Below, piece by piece: positions 1-8,310 of a stretch of DNA of 12,177 nucleotides. This DNA is from an uncultured Eubacterium sp. (GTDB lineage: Bacteria > Bacillota > Clostridia > Lachnospirales > Lachnospiraceae). Where the stretch lies: positions 1 to 12,177 of the forward strand of contig NZ_CAKRAS010000074.1 of the NCBI RefSeq assembly GCF_934295145.1. The letters run 5' to 3'. Position numbers and translations under genes: made by a program. The notes under the pieces were generated by a model. It did no database searches. It was not told the origin of the DNA and saw only the letters and a list, made by a program, of their open reading frames with translations. Every line of letters begins with the position of its first letter. The stretch's first letter is position 1.

Positions 1-76
1 TGAAGAGCCGTATGCGGGAAAGCCGCACGTACGGTTCTGTGAGGGGCTTACATTGTGAGGTGTAAGTCTACTCGAC
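1..76 (+). mobile_element. Group II intron, 3' end (domains V and VI)
   Basis: Positions 5-37 form the conserved domain V hairpin: GAGCCGT pairs with ACGGTTC around an inner GCGG/CCGC stem capped by a GAAA-containing loop, and the catalytic AGC triad is at 6-8. Positions 41-73 form domain VI: CTTACA (47-52) pairs with TGTAAG (61-66), GAG (41-43) pairs with CTC (71-73), and an unpaired A at 70 is the likely branch point. The intron probably ends at the AC at 75-76, matching the AY 3' rule and leaving the branch A about seven bases from the splice site. The reading frame of the downstream gene is open from 77 but hits TAA at 63-65 inside the intron, so the intron splits that gene. The rest of the intron, including any reverse transcriptase, lies outside the window. 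Confidence 0.87.
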
Positions 77-3000
77 TTCACTCTTCAAGGGCACAGAATT
101 TGACATGAAAGAACTTGGATACGGACTGAAAGGCGAGGATTTTAAAATCAACGGTATCCAAGCCACCGGCAGTATTGACACTGCAGAGATGCTCGGTCTG
201 GAAATGGCGAAGCTAAAGGGCGAGATCAACACCTTCAATAATTACTACCATTTTGAGATGGAACTGAATGTTTTTGACCTGTTCGAAGCAGAGTCGGAGC
301 TTGAACTGAAGAGATTCAATAAGACCGGCACTCTGATGCCCAACAAGCTGTATTTCTTCGTTGGCTCCAGTGCGGCAAAAATCCCATTGGTTTCTCCGGT
401 CATCGTTGCGCATATTTCGGGAGCGGGCGGCGGATTTGACGGTCTTGCCGATTCCTTTAATGGAGACTTTTTCGCCATTCCTCCCATTAACCTCTCCATC
501 ACCGGTCGAGGAGATGTGCTGAATACAATCGAGGCGACGGCAACCTATACCTTTGGTCCTGCGTACTTCAAGATGGTGGCGGAGGATGTGAACATCAAGT
601 TTCTGAAGAATCTGAACCTGATCGACTCATATACAATTTACGAGGGCGTGCAGGGCGAGACACGCAACCATAAAGGAACGAATTACACAGGGCTGAGTGC
701 CTCCGGCGGAGTCAGCGTACATATGAGCGTCCCACAGTCGTCAAAGATTATTCGGGCGGGCGGTGAGCTCAACGCCAGCGTTTTCAGCGGCCTGGACAGC
801 TATAAGACTCCGACCAAGATTTATGTGGTAGCTGATATGAACGGAAATGTGTATGGCAGCCTGCATGCACCGGATGGTTGGCCCATCATTGGCGGCATGA
901 AGCTGGCGGGAACGAACCTGGATTTCTTCCTCGGGGCAAATACCGTCATGAATGTTAAGGGACAGGGCTTTGACAGTGCAGTAAGTTCTGCATTTAAAAA
1001 TTTCAAGATTTACGGTGGCGTGAAGAAAGATGGTTCTTTCCTGGGTTCACACTATCGTGTATGGTATATCTTCCCTGATAACGAGGTCGGGCATACCACG
1101 AAGATTTTGAAAAGCCTGCCGGAGTGGAATTGGGACGAACACAAACCAAGTGGCTACAGTGCATCCTACAATGAAGAAGGGGGTGCGCTTGCCGTGATGA
1201 ACATCAGCACGGAGGAGTTGGACACTGTTGTCGCCCAAGAAAGTGCTGAGAATCGTGTTACTTTGCAAAGTGGAGGCAGCTACAGTAAGACGGTAACATT
1301 GACGGCAGAGTCGGGTCAGTCAATTCCCGAAGACGCTGGCATTCTGATGATGGTTACTCCGACTGATGCGAACACGGATATTGACGAGTTTGCAAAAAGC
1401 CTGAGCGTATCAAAGGACGACACAGCTGTTACTTTGACCTTCCCAACATATAACGACAAGGATGAAATCACCAATGAATCTAAGATGACTGCTTATGTTA
1501 CCCAAAACGGCGATGGCAGGGATTGTGTGCTAATCGGCTTGGGCGATAAGGCACAGGCTAACGATAGCTGGACAGTGACAAGCACGCTTTCGGACTTTGA
1601 CGCAAGCCTGAACGCTTCCCAGTCGTTTGACAGCCTGAGTGTGAGCCTGAGCAATAATACAGTAAGCGGCAAGGTGGAGAATGCCACTGCTGGTACAGAA
1701 TATGTCCTTGCGACTTATTTGGGCAGCAAAAAGGGTGCAACGGAATACATCATGGGTTATGAAGATGTAAGTAATCCCGATAATATTTCCGTTAAGATTC
1801 CAAACCGTGGCACTATGCTCCCAACAGGCGATTATTATGTTACGGCAAGCTTGCTGAACAAGACCAAGCTTCAGGTTGAGGACGAAGACGGCAAGACGAC
1901 AACGGAGGAAGTTCTTCTTCCTGTTGACACGGTAGCACTTGACAAAGTTTCCTATACGAATACGGTACAGCCTGCCACCCCAACTTCCGTAACAATCAAG
2001 CCGGTGGGCAATGAGATCATGAACGCCTCCTGGAGTGAGGTGGAAAGAGCTGACGGTTATCGTGTAACGATTTATCAGAAGGACGGCAATAACTTCGTTG
2101 ATACCGGCAAGGGCTATTCCTATGATGCGGAGGATATTAAAGAAGGCAAGATCGCTGGCATCGCCTATGACAAAGACTCGAATCTGTTTACCCTGGATAT
2201 GGCACTCACAGTAGGTGGAGTTGACATCGATGAAAATGGGAATAAGATGAACAGCTCGGCAGGTCTTGATGCGGACAAAACCTACAAAATCGGCGTACAG
2301 GCATACAAATACCTGACGGACGAGGTCGGCGGCAAGATTGCGAATTCGCAGGTTTATAGTGAAGAAAAGCTTTCGGCTCCATCAGAACTGCCAAAATACA
2401 ATCCTTTGAATTTCAGCATAAAGCTACAAACACTGTCAGGAAGTGGTAATTCTTCCGGCTTTGTTGACCGTACTGTGACTGAGGAAAACGGCGTATTCAC
2501 CTGCGTCACAAGTGGCGGTGACAATCATAAATGGTATTTGACGCCATCTTGCGAGGATACAGAAAATGTCACTTATACTGTCATAAGGATGGATACGAAT
2601 GCCAAATATACTGCTCAGCCTGGGGACTATGTTGAAATAGACAATGAAGAAATCGTCGGTTCAGTCATGTTTCAAATCGTCGCAACAGTGGATCATGGTG
2701 GATACAGTGACACTACAACCAAATATCTGCTGGTGGAAAAAGACGATACTGCACCTATGATCAGCATTGACGAAATGGTAGTGTATGCGGACAGTAATAC
2801 CGGTGACTATACGATCACTGGTCTGACAGAGCCATATGCAACTGTTTATTTGAATGATTACAATCAAACCCAAGCGGCAACAGCTGATAAAAATGGTAAA
2901 TTCTCCTATACCGGACAGCTTCAACTGACATTACAACAATATGTAATCGATGAAGAAACCGGGAAGCCGAAGCGGGATGAAGATGACAATCCGATTACGG

Positions 3001-4538
3001 AAACGGTGCGAAATGAATCAGGAGAGATTGTTTACCTGTTTGCAAAGGACGAAAATGGAAACAGCTCTGCTATGGCAAATGCTGTGGTAACACTTGAGCC
3101 GGGATCGGATACCACTTACACCGTGACATTTGATTCTGACGGCGGAACAGGAGTAGACCCTCAAGATATAGAGAATAATGGCATAGTAATAAGGCCTGCC
3201 GATCCCACTAAGACCGGATATATTTTTAACGGCTGGTACAATGGCAAAACTGAATATAATTTCACTCAGTCGATTACTGAAAATCTCACTCTTACAGCAA
3301 AGTGGACGCTCTGCGATCATACCGGTAATACGGCAAAACCTACTTGCACAGAGCCAGCCAATTGCACAATCTGTAACTACAAAATCCCTGCCAATGGACA
3401 TGATCTTGTACATCATGAGGCAAAAGCGGCAACCTGTACCGCAAACGGTTGGGAAGCATACGATACCTGCAAGAACTGCGATTACAGCACCTACCAGGAA
3501 ATCCCGGCAGCAGGTCATCATACTCCTGCCGATGCAGTTATCGAAAATGAAGTAGCAGCAACCTGCACAGAGGGCGGTTTCTATGATGAGGTTGTTAAGT
3601 GTTCTGGTTGCGGAAAAATCCTTAGCACTACACATAAGACAACCGAAAAGCTGGGACATAGCTTCGGCGACTGGGAAGAAGTAATATCTCCGAATTGTAC
3701 CGACAAGGGAAGCAAGAAGCGCACCTGTAGTGTTTGCGCATATTCTGAAACGAAAGATGTCAATCCCAACGGTCATAGCTGGGAAAGCGATTATACGATC
3801 GACAAGGAAGCGACCTGTAAAGCAGCCGGAAGCAAGTCTATCCATTGCAGTAAATGCGATGCCGTGAAGGACAGTGAAACCATACCGGCAATAGGACACG
3901 ACCTTGTACATCATGAGGCAAAGGCAGCAACCGCTGCCGAAGTTGGCAATATCGAATATTGGTACTGTGATAATTGTGATAAGTATTTCAGCGATGAGAC
4001 AGGTACAAAAGAAATTGAAAAATCCGACACCATAGAAGAAAAGTTGGCTCCGATCATTATTGCCGGAAATAATGCAACAGTTATGCAGGGAGAAAATAAA
4101 GATATCTCCTTTACCTCCAATGCTGCTTTTGATGATTTTATCCGTGTAGAGGTAGACGGAGCTACAGTAGATGAATCGAACTACATAGCAGTAAGCGGTA
4201 GTACGATTGTTACTCTTAAGGCAAGCTATTTTCAAACATTGGCAGTTGGTACCCATACATTAGGTATAGTATCTCAAAACGGTACTGCAACGGCAACCTT
4301 TACAATTAAGGCAACTACAGAAGCAACCGAGCCGACTGAGCCTGTAACACCTACGGATTCTGCCAAACCGACTGATCCTGTAACACCTACGGAGCCTACC
4401 GAACCTACAAACATCGTTTCTTCTAAAACCGGAGATAACAGCAATTTGGCACTTTGGATTGCATTGCTCTTTGTATCGGGGGCTGGAATTGCGGGAACAA
4501 TAGTATTCAGAAAGAGAAGAAAATCTTCCGCAAAATAA
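77..4538 (+). CDS. Large modular cell-surface protein, 3' exon (partial)
   Basis: This is the 3' exon of a wall-anchored surface protein whose 5' part lies upstream of the intron; the Met at 105 is internal. Counting from that Met: residues 1-350 are a large beta-rich region I do not recognise; about 626-762 resembles fibronectin type III (ASWSEVERADGYRVTIY); about 887-1001 resembles a bacterial Ig domain; 1004-1068 is an InlB/Flg_new repeat (VTFDSDGG, then GYIFNGWYNG, ending LTAKWT); 1070-1310 is a row of CxxC repeats; 1316-1402 resembles an X2/Ig-like module; 1403-1436 is a Thr/Pro/Glu-rich wall spacer. The C terminus has SKTGD (1440-1444), a hydrophobic segment (1448-1468) and RKRRKSSAK. 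This is a sortase-signal layout, but with Ser-Ser where Leu-Pro is usual. No enzymatic motif was seen, so adhesion or polymer binding is an inference. Early GC content is visibly higher than late GC content. Confidence 0.9.
3312..4035 (+). repeat. CxxC cysteine-pair repeats within the surface protein
   Basis: About five degenerate repeats of roughly 40-60 residues share the pattern Gly-His, a Cys-Thr or Cys-Lys-Ala step, then a CxxC pair: CTIC, CKNC, CSGC, CSVC, CSKC and CDNC. The phrase GHDLVHHEAKAAT occurs twice without change, at residues 1098-1110 and 1264-1276 counted from the Met at 105; the corresponding DNA is nearly identical (3396 onward and 3894 onward). Such paired cysteines suggest metal-bound or disulfide-stabilised small modules in an exported protein; that is inference. 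In the last unit the Cys that follows AAT is replaced by Ala. Confidence 0.75.
4341..4393 (+). repeat. Short direct repeat coding the Pro/Thr wall spacer
   Basis: The 17-base string CCTGTAACACCTACGGA is present at 4341-4357 and again at 4377-4393, a 36-base (12-codon) period in frame. It encodes the repeating Pro-Val-Thr-Pro-Thr part of the spacer before the membrane anchor. Such in-frame repeats can change spacer length by slippage or recombination. Confidence 0.8.
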
Positions 4539-4563
4539 AACCAAGTAGCAAATACACACCCGT

Positions 4564-4602
4564 ATGGGCGGTGACGGAAGCATATCCGCCACCGCTCATT
4601 TT
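4564..4602 (+). terminator. Terminator-like hairpin after the surface-protein gene
   Basis: ATGGGCGGTGACGG (4564-4577) pairs with CCGCCACCGCTCAT (4586-4599), with one G-U pair and one A-C mismatch around an 8-base loop. Only a short T tract follows, so termination may be partial. It starts 26 bases after the stop codon. Confidence 0.6.
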
Positions 4603-4708
4603 GCATATAGAAATAATGAGGTGATTCAGATGGACAAACAAGATAAAGAAATGAATTCGTTGGGGTGTCATAATAGACAATTTCACAGTCACTATTATCG
4701 AAAATCTG

Positions 4709-4738
4709 TTGACAGTTGCCAACACCTAATGATATACT
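4709..4738 (+). promoter_or_regulatory. Sigma-70 promoter of the SRP RNA gene
   Basis: A consensus -35 box TTGACA (4709-4714) and a -10 box TATACT (4733-4738) are separated by 18 bases. Transcription would start near 4744-4746, exactly where the 5' strand of the terminal RNA helix begins. This agreement supports both calls. Confidence 0.85.
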
Positions 4739-4744
4739 TAAAAC

Positions 4745-5006
4745 TCGAGCAGCCGGGGTGGTAGCGGTACCTTGTACCATCAATCCGCTATAGTTGGGGT
4801 GATATCCCGCAGAGGGTTGTCAATTGTAGAGCTGCCTTTTATAAGCGGCGTAGATTTTTGGGTCTCGCGCAACAGGAACTTATGAACCGGGTCAGGTCAG
4901 GAATGGAGCAGCCCTAAGTAGGACCTCTTGTGTGCCGCGAGGGTGCCTGGGATGAGTTGGCTGTAAGAGTAACGTCTGGGATTGCAATTCGAAGCGGGAT
5001 GCTCGT
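4745..5006 (+). ncRNA. ffs: Signal recognition particle RNA, long Firmicutes type (scRNA)
   Basis: This is the RNA scaffold of the signal recognition particle, which with Ffh delivers nascent membrane and secreted proteins to the translocon. The 5' Alu domain is recognisable by close similarity to Bacillus subtilis scRNA as I recall it (GGTAGCGGTACCTTGTACC, then CAATCCGCT). The S domain has GTCAGGTCAGGAATGGAGCAG, the Ffh-binding helix 8, with a GGAA tetraloop at 4900-4903. The 3' half retains TGTGCCGCGAGGGTGCCTGGG. Terminal strands CGAGCA (4746-4751) and TGCTCG (5000-5005) pair, giving an RNA of about 262 bases, close to the 271-base B. subtilis RNA. The tetraloop-closing pair is A-U rather than C-G. 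It has its own promoter and terminator and is a single-gene unit. Confidence 0.95.
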
Positions 5007-5056
5007 AAAAAAGTCGTGTAGAGCAGATATAATTATCTGTTGTACACGGCTTTTTT
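5007..5056 (+). terminator. Intrinsic terminator of the SRP RNA gene
   Basis: GTCGTGTA (5013-5020) pairs with the TACACGGC end of 5042-5050, and CAGATA (5024-5029) pairs with TATCTG (5034-5039). The hairpin is preceded by an A run and followed by TTTTTT (5051-5056), so it is a strong and possibly bidirectional terminator. Confidence 0.92.
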
Positions 5057-5151
5057 GTCGTTGACAGGAAATTATTTGGGGAAGAAATGGACAAAATGCA
5101 ATTTGCAATCGATGTCTGAGTTCTTTTTCAACACATACAATTTTTTTATAA

Positions 5152-5204
5152 AAACCATTAAAACGAGTATTTTTTTGCTTGAAAAACCATTAAAATAATG
5201 GTTT
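5152..5204. promoter_or_regulatory. Operator: perfect 9-bp inverted repeat plus an extra half site
   Basis: AAACCATTA (5184-5192) and TAATGGTTT (5196-5204) form a perfect inverted repeat with a 3-base spacer. A third identical half site, AAACCATTA, lies at 5152-5160, exactly 32 bases (about three helical turns) upstream. The palindrome occupies the space between the putative -35 and -10 boxes of the cassette, as expected for an autoregulating HTH antitoxin. Confidence 0.72.
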
Positions 5205-5207
5205 AAT
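5179..5207 (+). promoter_or_regulatory. Putative promoter of the HTH-kinase cassette
   Basis: TTGAAA (5179-5184) and TTTAAT (5202-5207) lie 17 bases apart, with the palindrome filling the spacer. The -10 is imperfect, so the call rests partly on position. The cassette needs its own promoter because the SRP terminator precedes it. Confidence 0.55.
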
Positions 5208-5228
5208 AAAAAAGAGGTGATGTATCAT

Positions 5229-5777
5229 ATGAATAATAAGAACTTTGCAATTCAGGAATATGTGACCGGTTCAGATATAAAAAGAGTACGAAAAACGTTG
5301 GAGCTGACACAAAAGAAATTTGCGGAATTACTAGGTGTTTCTAAAGCAACCATGGAACGATGGGAGACAAAAGAAGATAAAATTACCGGTCCGATCGTTC
5401 TTTTATTAAAAATATTAGAAGATCATCCGGATTATGTTATGAAAATGCAGATCCCGGATAAGGAATACGGTTTACGTATGTGGTATATGCATGAGCAGGA
5501 AATATGTACGCTGATCGATGTAGATGAACTGAAAAAGCGGGTAAAAATTAAAAATTATACAGACAATATTATGTTTCAGGCTTTTGGAAATCTGAAAGAA
5601 CCAACTTATGAGGATTATGAAGCATTTTTGGAATCCCGCTGTTTCCCAAAAAGCCGCGATAAAATGAAACTGATTTTAAAGGATCTTGATCTGCCATTTT
5701 ATGATCCGCTGATGATCATTCAGAAGACGGAAGGAAAAATGGCAGAAGATCATTTTTGGATTCGCATAGAAAGGTGA
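5229..5777 (+). CDS. HTH regulator/antitoxin with HipA-N-like (HipS-like) C-terminal domain
   Basis: This 182-residue protein probably binds the palindrome just upstream and regulates or neutralises the downstream kinase. Residues 14-65 are an XRE/HigA-type helix-turn-helix (IKRVRKTLELTQKKFAELLG, then VSKATMERWE). Residues 81-182 form a second domain with FLESRCFPKSRDKMKLILKD (133-152) and TEGKMAEDHFWI (167-178). This pattern resembles the small N-terminal domain found before the kinase core in clostridial HipA-like proteins, and by role resembles HipS; the match is from memory and is an inference. The start at 5229 is chosen because AGAGGTG (5213-5219) lies nine bases upstream; the GTG and ATG at 5217 and 5220 overlap or abut that site. 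Its stop lies seven bases before the kinase start, indicating coupling. Confidence 0.85.
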   Translation: MNNKNFAIQEYVTGSDIKRVRKTLELTQKKFAELLGVSKATMERWETKEDKITGPIVLLLKILEDHPDYVMKMQIPDKEYGLRMWYMHEQEICTLIDVDELKKRVKIKNYTDNIMFQAFGNLKEPTYEDYEAFLESRCFPKSRDKMKLILKDLDLPFYDPLMIIQKTEGKMAEDHFWIRIER

Positions 5778-5784
5778 CAGATGC

Positions 5785-6600
5785 ATGATCGAATTGTTTG
5801 AACAGAATGAGCGAAAAGCCGACAGACAGTCTTCCAAGGGAAACCAGCTTAAATGGGAAAATGAGGGCATCTGGTACAAATCAGATTGTACCGGATATGA
5901 AGGACTTGCCGAATATATGGTATCGCATCTGCTGAAAAAATCTTCTTTGGAAAAGAATGAATTTGTACAATATGATTATGAGCAGATAAAATATAAAAAT
6001 GTTTTTTATAATGGTGTAAAAAGCAGAAATTTTTTGTACGATAACTGGCAGATTATCACTTTGGAGCGCTTGTTTCATAATTTTTTCCAGAAAAGTCTGT
6101 ACGAATCTGTATGGCATATCCAATCTTCTGTGAAGGATCGGTTTGAATTTCTGGTGACACAGGTGGAGCGCATTACCGGATTGAAAGATTTTGGAATCTA
6201 TCTAAATAAATTACTGACGATTGATGCACTGTTTGTAAACGAAGATCGTCATATGCATAATATAGCTGTGCTAATGAATCAAAAAGGTGACTTTGCATAT
6301 TGTCCTATTTTTGATCATGGAGCCGGATTACTTTCTGACACAAGTATGGATTATCCGTTGGGAACCGACGTATATGATGCACTTTCAGAAGTACGGGCAA
6401 AAACAATTAGCGGCAGTTTTGAGGAACAATTGGATGTTTCAGAAGAAGTATGCGGAACGAACCTGTATTTTCATTTTAATAAAAAAGATGTGGAACAATT
6501 ATTAGAAGAAATACCAGGTTATTCTGAACAGGAGAAAAACAGAGTTCAGGATATTTTATTTGAGCAGATGCGTAAATATAAATATCTGTTTAAAAAGTGA
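5785..6600 (+). CDS. HipA/HipT-like serine/threonine kinase (toxin-like)
   Basis: This 271-residue protein is a HipA-family kinase core, expected in the cytoplasm. In the HipA family these kinases phosphorylate serine or threonine residues, for example on aminoacyl-tRNA synthetases; the target here is unknown. The catalytic loop NEDRHMHN spans residues 152-159, with D154 the likely catalytic base and N159 a metal ligand; FDHG at 176-179 supplies the metal-binding D177; K32 in WYKSD is a candidate ATP lysine. It is shorter than E. coli HipA (about 440) and begins almost directly at the ATP-binding region, so it lacks the usual N-terminal subdomain, which its upstream partner seems to carry. 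AAGGTGA (5771-5777) overlaps the partner's stop and is its ribosome site. The overlapping ATG at 5781 is in another frame and stops quickly. All key catalytic residues are present, so it is probably active. Confidence 0.88.
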   Translation: MIELFEQNERKADRQSSKGNQLKWENEGIWYKSDCTGYEGLAEYMVSHLLKKSSLEKNEFVQYDYEQIKYKNVFYNGVKSRNFLYDNWQIITLERLFHNFFQKSLYESVWHIQSSVKDRFEFLVTQVERITGLKDFGIYLNKLLTIDALFVNEDRHMHNIAVLMNQKGDFAYCPIFDHGAGLLSDTSMDYPLGTDVYDALSEVRAKTISGSFEEQLDVSEEVCGTNLYFHFNKKDVEQLLEEIPGYSEQEKNRVQDILFEQMRKYKYLFKK

Positions 6601-6637
6601 TTATAGTAAAATATGAAAAGACGTAAATGAAAGAACT

Positions 6638-6701
6638 CAGGCTGTTTTTTCCTGCAAAGCGATTGTTAGCGTGCGGGACAAAACAGCCTGATGTCTTTTT
6701 T
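6638..6701 (+). terminator. Long hairpin terminator after the kinase gene
   Basis: CAGGCTGTTTT (6638-6648) and AAAACAGCCTG (6680-6690) are exact complements. An inner CCTGCA/TGCGGG pairing extends the stem, and a T-rich tail follows (6696-6701). It lies between two convergent genes and may also slow transcripts arriving from the minus-strand activator gene, though that side has a weaker T tract. Confidence 0.8.
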
Positions 6702-6738
6702 GACACATAAAGTTTTAGCCAATATACAAAAGAATAGA

Positions 6739-8277
6739 TCAAACATTTTTTTGAAGCTTACAATTGAGAGATTGAGCCTTTCTGACAATCGTTGAATGAT
6801 CAACGCCCAGTGCTTTTGCCAAAGCTCTGGTGGAACCGTATTTCTGATATCCCCATTCCAGAATTTCTTTTTCATACTCAGAGACAAGTTCTTTGAGTGT
6901 GTGGCCTTCAAAATGAGAATGCTGCGTCTCATCTGCAAATTCAGAAAAGTATCCGACAACCATATCCCAACGGATCGTGGTATAGGGTTCATAGATGACA
7001 ACCCATCGCTCAATCAGATTTTCCAGTTCACGAATATTTCCTGGCCACTGATAACGGCAGAGACCGTCAATGGTATCCTGGGAAAAAATAATATTTTTAC
7101 TGTATTTTCGATTAAAAATACTTAGAAAATGCTGGATTAATACAGGGATATCTTCTGTACGTTCTCTCAGAGCCGGAATTGATATCGGAAAAATATACAA
7201 TCGATAAAATAAGTCTCCGCGGAATGTACCATTTTGCACCATTTCATTTAAGTTTCGGTTTGTGGCGGCAATAATACGGATGTCAAGCTTAATAGATTTT
7301 GTATCTCCAATCCGGGTGATTTCTTTTTGCTGCAGAGCACGCAGAAGTTTTGCCTGAAAATCCAATGGGAGTTCTCCAATTTCATCCAGAAAAAGTGTTC
7401 CATTATTGGCAAGTTCAAACATGCCGACTTTTCCGTTGGCATTTGCACCGGTAAATGCTCCTTTGACGTAGCCAAAAAGTTCACTTTCCAGCAGATGTTC
7501 CGGAATGGCGGCACAATTCACTTTGATAAATGGTTTTTTGTTTCGGGGGCTATGCTCGAAAATATAGTTGGCAAATACTTCTTTTCCAGTACCGGTTTCT
7601 CCGGTAAGTAACGTTGTGACATCTGTCTGTGCAGCCTGAAAGGCCATGGCATAGGCTTTGGTGACAGCCGGGCTGTGTACTTCTGCCCAGTCAGAAAAAT
7701 TTTTCTGTGGGATAATATTTTGCTGATTCAACTGTTCTATGATCAGTGAATTTTGATTTACCATTTTCTGATAGTGAGCAATTTGTGACTCGGAGTCCCG
7801 CAGATTTTCCGCCAGTGCCATGGTTTCACTGATATCCTGATCCAATACGATAACACCTACCAGCTCATGCGCCTGATTAAACAGAGGAGAACCGGTTTCC
7901 AAAAGCTGTGTTCCGGTAAGGGAAGAGTATGCAATGGAAGAGTAAGGAATCTGATGTTTCAGTACATATTCAATGATAACATTGCCAATCTGGTTGTCAG
8001 TGGAAAGTTCTTTGTAATTTTTCCCAACTACTGATTCATATTTTAAACCCACCAGTTTTTCATTTTCCTGATTAATATAGAGGACGGTACCTTCGGTATC
8101 GCAGATGAAAAGACCGATATTAATCTGGTTGCCAATATTCTCCAAGTGAAAGAAATTTAGCTGTTCAATCTGGGTTTGCATCTGGGAACCGACAGGTGAA
8201 GATAGCAAATCCGGATAAGTTTTGATTAATGTCTGAAAAGTTTTTAATATATGCTCTAAATTTGTTCCTTTTATCAT
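6739..8277 (-). CDS. PAS-containing sigma-54-dependent transcriptional activator
   Basis: This 512-residue bacterial enhancer-binding protein should use ATP hydrolysis to open sigma-54 RNA polymerase promoters. Residues about 45-155 form a PAS sensor (GLFICDTEGTVLYINQENEK). The AAA+ core follows: Walker A GETGTGKE (226-233), the sigma-54 contact loop GAFTGA (273-278), Walker B GTLFLDEIGEL (293-303), sensor I AATNRNL (337-343), an arginine-finger region FRGDLFYRL (352-360) and WPGNIRELENL (411-421). The C terminus has a TyrR/Fis-like HTH (TRALAKALGVDHSTIVRKAQ, 483-502). Every motif needed for activation is intact and there is no phosphoreceiver domain, so small-molecule sensing is likely (inference). 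AGGAGGC on the minus strand at 8284-8290 sets the start. It is divergent from the hydrolase-permease operon, its probable target. Confidence 0.95.
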   Translation of the reverse strand: MIKGTNLEHILKTFQTLIKTYPDLLSSPVGSQMQTQIEQLNFFHLENIGNQINIGLFICDTEGTVLYINQENEKLVGLKYESVVGKNYKELSTDNQIGNVIIEYVLKHQIPYSSIAYSSLTGTQLLETGSPLFNQAHELVGVIVLDQDISETMALAENLRDSESQIAHYQKMVNQNSLIIEQLNQQNIIPQKNFSDWAEVHSPAVTKAYAMAFQAAQTDVTTLLTGETGTGKEVFANYIFEHSPRNKKPFIKVNCAAIPEHLLESELFGYVKGAFTGANANGKVGMFELANNGTLFLDEIGELPLDFQAKLLRALQQKEITRIGDTKSIKLDIRIIAATNRNLNEMVQNGTFRGDLFYRLYIFPISIPALRERTEDIPVLIQHFLSIFNRKYSKNIIFSQDTIDGLCRYQWPGNIRELENLIERWVVIYEPYTTIRWDMVVGYFSEFADETQHSHFEGHTLKELVSEYEKEILEWGYQKYGSTRALAKALGVDHSTIVRKAQSLNCKLQKNV

Positions 8278-8294
8278 CTAAAAGCCTCCTGTAT

Positions 8295-8310
8295 GGTGTG
8301 ATTTTACACC
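8295..8310. promoter_or_regulatory. Palindromic site 1, overlapping the activator's -10 box
   Basis: GGTGTGATTTTACACC has arms GGTGT and ACACC. It matches the two other 16-bp sites in this gap and covers the -10 box of the activator's own promoter, so binding here would repress the activator gene (inference). Confidence 0.65.

Noticed and set aside
3018..4256. A 412-codon open frame on the minus strand opposite the surface-protein tail
   Set aside because: It is an antisense shadow of the repeat region. The translation has no domain I recognise, is odd in composition with many Cys and Ile, and lacks a ribosome site, while the plus-strand frame has clear domains.
4630..4764. Small plus-strand frame starting MDKQDKEMNSLG after a GAGGTG ribosome-like site
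   Set aside because: It runs across the SRP RNA promoter and into the RNA itself. The start looks plausible, but the rest has no recognisable features, so I keep it only as a remote possibility.
4274..4783. Minus-strand frame spanning the end of the surface gene and the SRP promoter
   Set aside because: Its Val/Gly/Ser repeats are the reverse of the Pro/Thr spacer, and it runs through a terminator and into the SRP RNA promoter.
5217..5228. Earlier starts (GTG 5217, ATG 5220) for the HTH gene
   Set aside because: They overlap or abut the AGAGGTG ribosome site, whereas ATG 5229 has ideal spacing.
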